Shown here one piece after another: positions 1-7,537 of a stretch of 29,761 nucleotides of DNA. Source of the stretch: DATLFA01 sp039934635 (GTDB taxonomy: Bacteria; Actinomycetota; Acidimicrobiia; Acidimicrobiales; WLNW01). Made by a program: the position numbers and the translations under genes. The notes under the pieces were generated by a model. That model had not been told where the DNA came from, ran no database searches, and saw only the letters and a program-made list of their open reading frames with translations. How positions within the stretch are numbered: the stretch's first letter is position 1; every line of letters starts with the position of its first letter. The stretch spans positions 1 to 29,761 of the forward strand of contig JBDTLT010000048.1 in the NCBI GenBank assembly GCA_039934635.1, read 5' to 3'.

Positions 1-1
1 C

Positions 2-325
2 GCCGGAGGCGGCGGCACGGTCGGCACGGTGAAGTTGGTCGACGGTACGAACGTGTACATCACCGACGCCAGCGGCAACCTCGTCAAGGTCACCACGCAA
101 CCGGGCCTCGTCGTCACCGTGAACAAGGAGGGCTCCGTCGCCGACCTCGCCGCCGGCGAAAGCGTGATCGTGACCGGCACTGCGGGCGCCGACGGTTCTA
201 TCGCGGCCACCGCCATCCGTTCGGGCACCGCGCTCGCCGGCCTCGGCGGACAGGGCCGCACCGGCACCGGCGCCGCGGGCACGGGCGGCACCGGGGCAAC
301 GGCCGCACCAACCACCTCTCGCTAA
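2..325 (+). CDS. C-terminal part of a Gly/Ala/Thr-rich protein with a small beta domain (5' end outside window)
   Basis: The reading frame is open from base 2 to the TAA at 323-325, so this is probably the 3' end of a gene beginning before the window. A GTG at 29 could be an internal start, but the residues before it (Gly-rich, then Thr-Val-Gly-Thr) continue smoothly into the rest. The visible part has alternating hydrophobic and polar residues (KLVDGTNVYITDASGNLVKV, then SVIVTGTAGADGSIAATAI), which suggests a small beta-barrel resembling DUF5666-type domains. A low-complexity Gly/Thr/Ala tail ends in TTSR. Such proteins are often extracytoplasmic, but neither a signal peptide nor a membrane anchor is in view. 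The family assignment is only a resemblance. A large palindrome follows the stop codon. Confidence 0.5.
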   Translation, partial: AGGGGTVGTVKLVDGTNVYITDASGNLVKVTTQPGLVVTVNKEGSVADLAAGESVIVTGTAGADGSIAATAIRSGTALAGLGGQGRTGTGAAGTGGTGATAAPTTSR

Positions 326-326
326 G

Positions 327-376
327 GTTCTGGTGGTGTTCGATACGTGTCGACACGTATCGAACACCACAAGAAC
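327..376. terminator. 50-bp near-perfect palindrome, possible terminator or cruciform
   Basis: Bases 333-370 form a perfect 38-bp inverted repeat centred on TCGA (351/352). After one mismatch (332/371) five more pairs extend it to 327-376, so 24 of 25 pairs match. It begins two bases after the stop of the upstream gene and ends 29 bases before the next start, between two genes on the same strand. No T-run follows, so it would be an I-shaped terminator without a U-tract, common in actinobacteria. A dimeric-protein binding site or cruciform is also possible. Confidence 0.5.
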
Positions 377-405
377 GGTGTTGAACGGGTGTCGGGGGGT
401 TGGCG

Positions 406-2121
406 ATGGTGGATCGAGCGGATCTATTGGTGCGCGGCGGCACAGTCGTCGACGGTACGGGTTCGCCCGGGCAGCGCGGTGACGTGCGCGTGCGCGACGG
501 GGTGATCGTCGAGGTCGGACCGAACCTGCGTCCCGACGGCGAGGCGCAACTCGACGCGGCGGGCGCGACGGTCGCACCGGGATTCATCGACACGCACACG
601 CACTTCGATCCGGTGCTGTGGTGGGATCCGTCGGCCGACCCGATGGCGCTGCACGGCGTCACCACCGTCGTCCAGGGCAACTGCTCGCTGTCACTGGCAC
701 CTCTGCACGCGTCGGATCGCGCCGCGATATCCGACGTGTTCTGCTTCATCGAAGACCTGCCGCTCGTCGCGTTCGAGGAACACATCCCGTGGAACTGGTC
801 GAGCTGGCAGGAGTACCGCGCCGCCTTCAACTCGCGCGGGGCCGCGGTCAACGTGGTCGGATTGGTCGGGCATTCGGCGCTGCGGTGGTTCGTCATGGGC
901 GACGAGGCGTTGCAGCGCGCCGCGACCGACGACGAGCGCCGCGCGTTGGCGGCCGCGCTGGCCGATTGCCTCGCGGCGGGTGCGCACGGGCTGTCCACCT
1001 CGTTCGCCGATCGTGATCGCCACGGGCGCAAGGTGCCGAGCCGGTTGGCGGACGACGATGAATTCACCGCGCTGACCCGCACGTTGCACGGCGCCTCGCG
1101 CAACGTGTTGCAATTCGTCCCCGAGCCGCGCCAGTTCGAAGCCAAGGTCGAGGACATCGAACGCGTGCACCGCGTCTGCGCGGGCACCGATGTGCGGGGC
1201 ACGTGGGTGCAACTCGCGACCGGAGGCATGTCGGCCGAACACGTGCCCTTCCTCCTCGAGCAAGCGGGGCGCACGCAGCGCGAAGGGGCGGGCGTGTTCC
1301 CGCAAGTGTCGCCGCGCCGCTTCGACGTGCGCGTCGACCTCGATCGCACGATGGGCTTCGCGTCGATGCCGCTGTGGAATCAATGGGCGCAGTCCGACCG
1401 TTCGGCCAAGATGGTCATGCTGCGCGATCCCGACTGGCGCATCCGTGCTCGCGACGAGTGGGACGCCACCGGCTTTGCCACGTTCCCCAAGGGCCGCATG
1501 CACAAGTTGCGCATCGTGGCCGTGTCCAATCCCGAGTTGAAGCGCTACGAAGGCGACTACTTCCCTGCGCTGCAGAACGATCATCCCGACCAGCACGAGT
1601 GCGACGTGTTCGCCGACTTCGTGTTGGCGAACTCGTGCGACGTCGGGCTCGCCACTGTCGGCCTGGCCAACGAAGACGTCGACGGTCTCGCCGAATTGTT
1701 CCGCGATGGGCGCACCATCGTCGGCGCCAGCGACGCGGGGGCGCACCTCAACAGCTTGTGCGGCGCCGGCGACACCTCGCTGCTGTTGCAACGCCACGTC
1801 CACGAACGGCGTGACTTCTCGCTCGAGCACGCAGTGCACATCCTCACGCAACGCCCGGCACGCATGTTCGGCGTGCACGATCGCGGTGTGGTTGCTCCGG
1901 GCTACGCGGCCGATCTCGTGGTGTTCGAGCTCGACCGCATCACGTGGCCCGACGACTACCTCGTCAACGACACGCCCGGCGGTGCGCCGCGGCTACGCCG
2001 CCCGTGGGGTGGCTACCGCAGCACGATCGTCAACGGCGCGCCGACGCAGATCGATGGTGTCGCGCAACCGACGATGACGGGTCGCATGCTCGACGCCGCG
2101 GCGCGCCCCCGCTCGTTGTGA
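406..2121 (+). CDS. D-aminoacylase-like amidohydrolase (AmidoH3 family), paralogue 1
   Basis: A 571-aa metal-dependent amidohydrolase of the N-acyl-D-amino-acid deacylase group (COG3653-like). An N-terminal beta-sandwich (LLVRGGTVVDGTG, residues about 7-19) is followed by the TIM barrel. Visible metal and active-site positions are D62-T-H64-T-H66, C93 in a GNCS motif, GHSALR near 160, and D443 in GASDAGAH. The C-terminal PARMFGVHDRG / APGYAADLVVF segment is typical of the family. The His residues that complete the binuclear site in characterised D-aminoacylases are not obvious here. ATG 406 is preferred over TTG 400 because a G-rich ribosome-binding site (394-399) sits just upstream of it. 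It is the most divergent of four paralogues in the window and is followed 13 bases later by an AmidoH2 gene. The N-acyl-D-amino-acid substrate is a family guess. Confidence 0.88.
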   Translation: MVDRADLLVRGGTVVDGTGSPGQRGDVRVRDGVIVEVGPNLRPDGEAQLDAAGATVAPGFIDTHTHFDPVLWWDPSADPMALHGVTTVVQGNCSLSLAPLHASDRAAISDVFCFIEDLPLVAFEEHIPWNWSSWQEYRAAFNSRGAAVNVVGLVGHSALRWFVMGDEALQRAATDDERRALAAALADCLAAGAHGLSTSFADRDRHGRKVPSRLADDDEFTALTRTLHGASRNVLQFVPEPRQFEAKVEDIERVHRVCAGTDVRGTWVQLATGGMSAEHVPFLLEQAGRTQREGAGVFPQVSPRRFDVRVDLDRTMGFASMPLWNQWAQSDRSAKMVMLRDPDWRIRARDEWDATGFATFPKGRMHKLRIVAVSNPELKRYEGDYFPALQNDHPDQHECDVFADFVLANSCDVGLATVGLANEDVDGLAELFRDGRTIVGASDAGAHLNSLCGAGDTSLLLQRHVHERRDFSLEHAVHILTQRPARMFGVHDRGVVAPGYAADLVVFELDRITWPDDYLVNDTPGGAPRLRRPWGGYRSTIVNGAPTQIDGVAQPTMTGRMLDAAARPRSL

Positions 2122-2134
2122 TGGTGGCGCTCTG

Positions 2135-3481
2135 ATGGCGGCGACGGCGAGGACGTCGGCCGAGCTGCGGGCCGAGCTCGGCCATCCGGTGATCGACTGC
2201 GATGGCCACATCATCGAACCGGCGCCGCTCGTCGCGGAGTTCTTGCGTGACCTCGTGCCCGCGCGCGTCGTCGACGAATTCTTGGCCCAGCGGCGCGTGC
2301 ACCCCCGCGATCGTGAGGTGCAGGTTGCATGGTGGGGACCGCCGACCGATGCCCACGATCGAGCGGCGATCTACGCGCCCAAGTTGTTGCACGAGCGCCT
2401 GCCCGAGCTGGGCTTCGACTTCTCGATCGCCTACCCCAGTCTCGGCCTCGGCATGGTGTCGCACCCCGACGACGATCTACGGCCGGCGATCTGCCGCGCC
2501 TTGAACCAATACAACGCCGACTCCGTGCGTTCACTGGGCGATCGCCTGACGATCCCGGCGTGCATCCCGATGCAGAACACGACCGAAGCGCTCGAGGAAC
2601 TCGACTACGCGGTGAACGTGCTCGGCATGCGCAGCGTGATGTTGTCGGGCACGGTGCGCGGCAGCGGCCGGCCGGTGCTCATCGGCCTCGACGCGCAACC
2701 CGACTACGACGCGGTGTGGCAACGCTGCGTCGACCTCGGCGTCGCGGCGACATTTCACGCCGGCACCCTCGGTCAGGGATCGCGGGTCTCCGGGCTCTAC
2801 GTCTACAACCACATCGGTGCCATCGCCGCGGCCGGCGAAGCAATCGCGAAGGCGTTGGTGATGGGGGGTGTCACCCGGCGGTTCCCGCGGTTGAACTTCG
2901 CGTTCCTCGAGGGAGGCGTCGCGTGGGGAGTATTGCTGCTCATGGACCTCGTCGCGCACTGGCAAAAGCGCGGCGGCCGCAACATCGAGATGCTCGACCC
3001 CGCACGCGTCGATCGCGCGGCATTCGCACAGCTGCTCCAGCGCTATGGCGGCGCGCGATTCGACCCGGCAGTGGCGGCGACGATCGACGGGTCGCGCGAT
3101 TTCGCGCCGGACGAGCCCGACGACTTCGCCCGCGCCGGCATCGACAGCGTGGAGGATCTGGTCGAGCGGTTCGTTCCCCCCTTCTACTTCGGGTGCGAGG
3201 CCGATGATCGCGCCAATGCCTGGGGTTTCGCGACGCAGCTCAACCCCGGTGGGTCGAGGCTCAACGCGGTGCTCGGCTCCGACATCGGTCACTGGGACGT
3301 GCTCGACATGCGCACCGTGCTCGTCGAGTCGCGCGAGCTGGTCGAGTGCGGCGCCATCACGGATGCCGACTTTCGCGACCTCGTCTGCGACAATGCGATT
3401 CGTCTCCACGCGGGGATGAATGCCGGCTTCTTCGCCGGCACGGCAGTCGAGTCGTATGCCGCGACATTGATGGAGAATTAG
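2135..3481 (+). CDS. AmidoH2-family metal-dependent hydrolase, module copy 1
   Basis: A 448-aa TIM-barrel protein of the amidohydrolase-2 family (PF04909-like; ACMSD/decarboxylase and hydrolase group). The usual N-terminal HxH is replaced by D21-C-D23-G-H25, a variant common in actinobacterial members annotated only as amidohydrolase. Further candidate metal or active-site positions are H208 (TFHAG) and D383 (GSDIGHWD). Near the C-terminus is RLHAGMN...FFAGT, shared with the paralogue at 6113. It starts with ATG 13 bases after paralogue 1 ends, and its TAG is followed immediately, without a gap, by the ATG of the next D-aminoacylase-like gene, so the two are almost certainly co-translated. 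The chemistry could be hydrolysis, decarboxylation or hydration, and the substrate is unknown. Confidence 0.85.
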   Translation: MAATARTSAELRAELGHPVIDCDGHIIEPAPLVAEFLRDLVPARVVDEFLAQRRVHPRDREVQVAWWGPPTDAHDRAAIYAPKLLHERLPELGFDFSIAYPSLGLGMVSHPDDDLRPAICRALNQYNADSVRSLGDRLTIPACIPMQNTTEALEELDYAVNVLGMRSVMLSGTVRGSGRPVLIGLDAQPDYDAVWQRCVDLGVAATFHAGTLGQGSRVSGLYVYNHIGAIAAAGEAIAKALVMGGVTRRFPRLNFAFLEGGVAWGVLLLMDLVAHWQKRGGRNIEMLDPARVDRAAFAQLLQRYGGARFDPAVAATIDGSRDFAPDEPDDFARAGIDSVEDLVERFVPPFYFGCEADDRANAWGFATQLNPGGSRLNAVLGSDIGHWDVLDMRTVLVESRELVECGAITDADFRDLVCDNAIRLHAGMNAGFFAGTAVESYAATLMEN

Positions 3482-5185
3482 ATGCTCGATTGCAAGATCG
3501 TCGGAGGCACCGTCGTCGATGGCACCGGGGCGCCTCGCGCCCGTCACGACGTCGGCATCGTCGACGGGCGCATTGTTTCGGTGGGTGTGATCGATGACGA
3601 CGCCCATGAGACCATCGACGCCACCGGCCGCATCGTGGCGCCCGGTTTCGTCGACTCCCACACCCATCACGATGCGCAGATCCTGTGGGATCCAACGGCG
3701 AGCCCCTCACCGTTCCACGGCGTCACGACCGTCGTCGGCGGCAACTGCGGGTTCACGATCGCACCGCTCGGGCCAGCCGCGGCGGGCAACAACGCGGTCG
3801 AATATCTCCTTCCAATGCTTGCTCGCGTCGAAGGTATGTCGATCGACGCGTTGCGCGCCGGCCCCTCGTGGGATTGGACGTCGTTCGCCGACTACCTCTC
3901 TCGCATCGATGGCCACACCGCCGTCAACGCGGGGTTCCTCGTCGGCCACTCGGCGCTACGGCGCGTCGTGATGGGTGACGGTGCCGTCGGTGATGCGGCT
4001 GACGACCGGCAGGTGGCGGCGATGTGCCGGTTGCTCGCCGACTCGATCGACGGTGGCGGTCTCGGTTTCTCGTCGTCGCTGGCGGCGACGCATCACGACA
4101 ACGACGGCAACCCCATACCTTCGCGATTCGCGCAGCCGGCAGAGTTGCTGGCGCTCGCCGGCGTATTGCGCGATAAGCCGGGCACATTCCTCGCGCTCAA
4201 CCCCGGTATCACGCCCTTCGGTGACGACGACATCGAGTTGATCACGGGCATGGCGCTCGCCGCCGGTCGCCCGTTGACGTGGAATGCGCTGCCGATCGAG
4301 GCGCACCGGCCCGACGTCGTCGCCAGTGCCCGCCATCTCGCGCAGTACGCGGCAGATCGCGGTGCGACCGTGGTCGCTCAGGTGATCCCCGACCCGCGGC
4401 TCTTCTACCTCAGCTTTGCCAACGGTTTCCTGCTCGACTCGCTGCCCGGATGGGCGAAGTTCTTCGCCATCCCGGCGGGCGAGCGCATGCGCGCGTTGCG
4501 CGACGACGAGCAACGGGCGCGTCTACGGGAGGGAGCGATGAATCCGCCGCAGGTGCTGCGCCGATTCTTCGGCTGGGAGACGATGACGCTGGCATCGACG
4601 ACCGCGTCGGAACACACCGCGTTCACCGGCCGCACCCTTGCCGACATCGCCGGGGCGTTGGGTCGTGACGTCTACGACACATTCTTCGATCTCGTAGTCG
4701 CGGGCGGCATCGACACGAGCTTCATACCCAAGCCGTCGGGCGATGACGACGCGAGTTGGCAGCTGCGCTCCGAAGTATGGCGCGAACCCAACATGCTGAT
4801 CGGCGCGTCCGACGCCGGCGCCCATCTCGACAATGCCTCGTCGTTCACGTATACGACGTCGTTGCTCGGCCGGGCCGTGCGCGAGCGCCACCTCCTGTCG
4901 CTCGAAGAGGCCGTGCACTACATCACCGATGCGCCGGCGCAGCTGTGCGGTATCGGTTCGAGAGGACGCATCGCCGAGGGGTTCCACGCGGATGTCGTGG
5001 TGTTCGACGAGGCGACCATCGCGCCGGGGCCCATCTCACTGCGCAGTGATCTTCCCGGCGGCGCGCGCCGGCTCTACGCCGAGGCCATGGGCATCCAGCA
5101 CGTGTTGGTCAACGGCACCGAGATCGTGCGCGACGGCACGTGGACCGGCGCGTTACCCGGGAGCGTCCTGCGGCCCTTGTCCTAG
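3482..5185 (+). CDS. D-aminoacylase-like amidohydrolase (AmidoH3 family), paralogue 2
   Basis: A 567-aa N-acyl-D-amino-acid deacylase-like protein. The N-terminal beta-sandwich (CKIVGGTVVDGTGAPRARHD) leads into the barrel with H60 and H62 (DSHTHHD), C89 (GGNCGF), GHSALRRVVMG, and D444 in GASDAGAH. Length and motif order match paralogues 1, 3 and 4. The ATG directly abuts the stop of the AmidoH2 gene, so translation is likely coupled, and the two form copy 1 of a duplicated module. The last 33 bases overlap the 3' end of the convergent slipin gene. Between the GHSALR motif and the late Asp I do not see the THxR and SHxK-type segments that carry the other two His ligands of D-aminoacylase. Either the metal site differs or a different set of residues is used. 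Confidence 0.88.
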   Translation: MLDCKIVGGTVVDGTGAPRARHDVGIVDGRIVSVGVIDDDAHETIDATGRIVAPGFVDSHTHHDAQILWDPTASPSPFHGVTTVVGGNCGFTIAPLGPAAAGNNAVEYLLPMLARVEGMSIDALRAGPSWDWTSFADYLSRIDGHTAVNAGFLVGHSALRRVVMGDGAVGDAADDRQVAAMCRLLADSIDGGGLGFSSSLAATHHDNDGNPIPSRFAQPAELLALAGVLRDKPGTFLALNPGITPFGDDDIELITGMALAAGRPLTWNALPIEAHRPDVVASARHLAQYAADRGATVVAQVIPDPRLFYLSFANGFLLDSLPGWAKFFAIPAGERMRALRDDEQRARLREGAMNPPQVLRRFFGWETMTLASTTASEHTAFTGRTLADIAGALGRDVYDTFFDLVVAGGIDTSFIPKPSGDDDASWQLRSEVWREPNMLIGASDAGAHLDNASSFTYTTSLLGRAVRERHLLSLEEAVHYITDAPAQLCGIGSRGRIAEGFHADVVVFDEATIAPGPISLRSDLPGGARRLYAEAMGIQHVLVNGTEIVRDGTWTGALPGSVLRPLS

Positions 5186-6025
5186 CGGTGGTGGCGGTGG
5201 CGGCGGCGCGATCGTCGCCAACGGTGCCGCGGGGCTCGCCGGTGGGGGAGCCGCGGTCTCGCTTTCCATCTTGCGGGCCATGGCATCGAACACGCGCATG
5301 ATCTCGAACGGCAGCGGGAACACGATCGTCGAGTTCCGCTCGACGGAGATCTCGGCCAGTGTCGCGAGCGTGCGCAGCTGCAATGCCGCAGGATGTTGTT
5401 CGAGCACCGACGCTGCTTGCCCGAGCATCTCCGACGCTTCGAACTCACCGCGGGCGTGGATGACCTTGGCTCGCCGCTCGCGTTCGGATTCGGCCTCGCG
5501 CGCCATGGCCCGGCGCATCTGCTCGGGCAACTCGACGTCTTTGATCTCGGCGGTGGTGACCTCGATGCCCCACGGCTCGGTTGCCTTGTCGATCAACCCC
5601 CGCAATAGCCCGCTGATCGACTCGCGGTCGCGCAACAGGGAGTCGAGGTCGTGCTCGCGCAACACCGCGAGCAAGGTCACCTGCGATTTCTGCGCGGTGG
5701 CGAAATGGAAGTCGCGCACGGTGAGCACGGCCTTGATCGGGTCCCGCACGACGTAATACGTGACGCCGTTCACGCGCACCGTGACGTTGTCCCTCGTGAC
5801 GAGCTCTTGTGTGGGTATCTCGAGCGCCACGGTGCGCAAGCTGACCCGAACGATGCGGTCGAGAATCGGCCACACGATGATCAGCCCGGGGCCCTTGGCG
5901 CCCTTCAACCGGCCGAGCCGGAAATGCACCGCCCGCTCGTATTCGGGGATGATCCGTAGCGATCGCAACATCACCATCAGAGCGATGAACAGGAGCGCCG
6001 CGATGACGATCAGTAGGGCCACCAT
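5153..6025 (-). CDS. Slipin / SPFH-domain (stomatin-like) membrane protein
   Basis: A 290-aa SPFH protein of the slipin type. Residues 1-20 form a hydrophobic N-terminal anchor. The SPFH core then begins with IPEYERAVHFRLGRLKGAKGPGL and continues through VSLRTVALEIPTQELVTRDNVTVRVNGV to the coiled-coil region with RREAE-like repeats (RRAMAREAESERERRAKVIHARGEFEAS). It ends in a Pro/Ala-rich tail with seven consecutive prolines. Slipins form oligomeric membrane scaffolds and often pair with an NfeD-like protein, but no nfeD gene adjoins it here. The ATG is preceded by an AAGAGG ribosome-binding site. The gene is oriented against its amidohydrolase neighbours and overlaps the one on its 3' side by 33 bases. 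It separates the two copies of the amidohydrolase module, and nothing visible ties it to them functionally. Confidence 0.92.
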   Translation of the reverse strand: MVALLIVIAALLFIALMVMLRSLRIIPEYERAVHFRLGRLKGAKGPGLIIVWPILDRIVRVSLRTVALEIPTQELVTRDNVTVRVNGVTYYVVRDPIKAVLTVRDFHFATAQKSQVTLLAVLREHDLDSLLRDRESISGLLRGLIDKATEPWGIEVTTAEIKDVELPEQMRRAMAREAESERERRAKVIHARGEFEASEMLGQAASVLEQHPAALQLRTLATLAEISVERNSTIVFPLPFEIMRVFDAMARKMESETAAPPPASPAAPLATIAPPPPPPPLGQGPQDAPG

Positions 6026-6040
6026 GGGTCACCGCCTCTT

Positions 6041-6059
6041 GACGTCGACGTACGACGTC
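6041..6059. promoter_or_regulatory. Inverted repeat in divergent intergenic region (possible operator)
   Basis: GACGTCG (6041-6047) and CGACGTC (6053-6059) form a perfect 7-bp inverted repeat around the spacer ACGTA. It lies in the 87-bp gap between the slipin gene (minus) and the second AmidoH2 gene (plus), where a repressor could act on one or both. Its function is an inference from position and symmetry. Confidence 0.3.
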
Positions 6060-6100
6060 CGCCCCAGTCAACCACGGCTGTCACCCGCCATGGGGACGAG

Positions 6101-6106
6101 TACCGT
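6101..6106 (+). promoter_or_regulatory. -10 hexamer (TACCGT) for a leaderless start at 6113
   Basis: TACCGT fits TAnnnT and ends exactly six bases before GTG 6113, which has no ribosome-binding site. With this spacing transcription would begin at the first base of the start codon. The same hexamer plus six-base spacing recurs before the genes starting at 14274, 14319 and 26327. Confidence 0.5.
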
Positions 6107-6112
6107 GGTCTT

Positions 6113-7510
6113 GTGAGCAAATTGACATCGGCGAGCATCCGCGAGGGCCTCGACCATCCGATCATCGACGCCGACGCGCACGCGGTCGAAGCGACCCCTG
6201 TCCTTCTCGACTACCTCGCCGATGTTGCCGGGGCGGCGATGGTCGATCGCTATCGCAGCGCGCCGGTCAAGCGCCAGTTCCTCCTCGATCCGGCCGATCC
6301 GTATTGGACCAAGGACTCGGGTTCGTGGGTCTGGCCCACGCGCAACACGCTCGACCGCGCGACGGCCACGTTGCCGTCGCTCTACGCGCAACGCCTCGAC
6401 GAGTTCGGCATCGATTTCGCGCTCGTGTATCCGAGCGAAGGCCTCTTCGCCAACCAGCTCGCCGACGACGAGCTACGCGTCGCGTGTTGCCGCGCCTACA
6501 ACCGCTACATCGCCGACTCCTACCGGCCGTTCGCCGATCGTATGACGCCCGCCGCAGTGATCCCGATGCACAACCCCACCGAAGCGATCGCCGAGCTCGA
6601 ATACGCGGTGCGCACGCTCGGCCTCAAAGTCGTGGTGTTGCGCAGTCACATCACGCGGCCGCCCCTCAACGGCAGCGGCCCGCCGCGCCTCGATCTGCTG
6701 GCCCTCGAAAGTGACTACGACTACGACCCGGTGTGGGCCAAATGCATCGAGCTCGGCGTGGCCGCCACTTTCCACAGCAGCGCCATCTATGGCAGCCGGG
6801 CGCAGTTGTCCAACTACAGCTACAACCACATCGGCGTGCTCGGCGCAGGCGGCGAGGCCATCTGCAAGGCGCTGTTCATGGGCGGCGTGACGCACCGGTT
6901 CCCCAACCTCAACTTCGCATTTCTCGAAGGTGGCGTCGGGTGGGCGGTCTCGCTCTACGCCGATCTGATCGGGCATTGGCAGCGGCGCAACGGCGAGCGC
7001 ATCAGCGACTTCGACCCGGCCAATCTCGACACCGACCTGTTCATGCAACTGGTCGACCAGTACGGCGACGACCGTACCCGTGCGCACGAGGCAACGCTGC
7101 GCGAGATGTTCAGCCGGCCGCAGCCGGCGGTCGACAATCCCGACAACTTCGCCGCGGTGCCGATGCAGCACGCGTCGGACATCGTCGAGTTGTTCGTCGA
7201 TCGCTTCTGGTTCGGCTGCGAAGCCGACGACCCCGTCACGGTGCATGCGTTCGATCGGCGGGCCAATCCGTTCGGGGCCGCGCTGCGCGCGGTGTTCGGT
7301 TCGGACAACGGCCACTGGGACGTGCCCGACATGGCGCAAGTCGTGGCCGAAGCGTGGGAGCTCGTCGAGCACGAGGTCATGGGCCGCGACGATTTCCGTG
7401 CCTTCATGTTCGCCAACCCCGTGCGCTTGCACGCGGGTATGAATCCCGAGTTCTTCACCGGCACCCGCATCGAGCAAGCCGTACGAGCCGAGCTCGTTGC
7501 GTCGCGCTGA
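6113..7510 (+). CDS. AmidoH2-family metal-dependent hydrolase, module copy 2
   Basis: A 465-aa paralogue of the protein at 2135, with long near-identical blocks: the DLR/CCRAYNRYIADS region, ATFH, YNHIG, the KALFMGGVTHRFPNLNFAFLE region, GSDNGHWDV and RLHAGMNPEFFTGT. The N-terminal metal motif is D19-A-D21-A-H23, and other likely active-site residues are H221 (TFHSS) and D398 (GSDNGH). An insertion of about 15-20 residues near positions 65-80 (DPADPYWTKDSGSWVWP) distinguishes it from copy 1. The start is GTG with no clear Shine-Dalgarno, and a TACCGT hexamer six bases upstream suggests a leaderless transcript. The partner D-aminoacylase-like gene follows after 27 bases with its own ribosome-binding site. 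The exact reaction is unknown. Confidence 0.85.
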   Translation: MSKLTSASIREGLDHPIIDADAHAVEATPVLLDYLADVAGAAMVDRYRSAPVKRQFLLDPADPYWTKDSGSWVWPTRNTLDRATATLPSLYAQRLDEFGIDFALVYPSEGLFANQLADDELRVACCRAYNRYIADSYRPFADRMTPAAVIPMHNPTEAIAELEYAVRTLGLKVVVLRSHITRPPLNGSGPPRLDLLALESDYDYDPVWAKCIELGVAATFHSSAIYGSRAQLSNYSYNHIGVLGAGGEAICKALFMGGVTHRFPNLNFAFLEGGVGWAVSLYADLIGHWQRRNGERISDFDPANLDTDLFMQLVDQYGDDRTRAHEATLREMFSRPQPAVDNPDNFAAVPMQHASDIVELFVDRFWFGCEADDPVTVHAFDRRANPFGAALRAVFGSDNGHWDVPDMAQVVAEAWELVEHEVMGRDDFRAFMFANPVRLHAGMNPEFFTGTRIEQAVRAELVASR

Positions 7511-7537
7511 CGCCGGGCCAACATCAAAGGGGAAGCA

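Noticed and set aside
400..408. TTG 400 as the start of the first amidohydrolase
   Set aside because: The G-run ribosome-binding site abuts TTG 400 but is well spaced from ATG 406, and only two residues differ.
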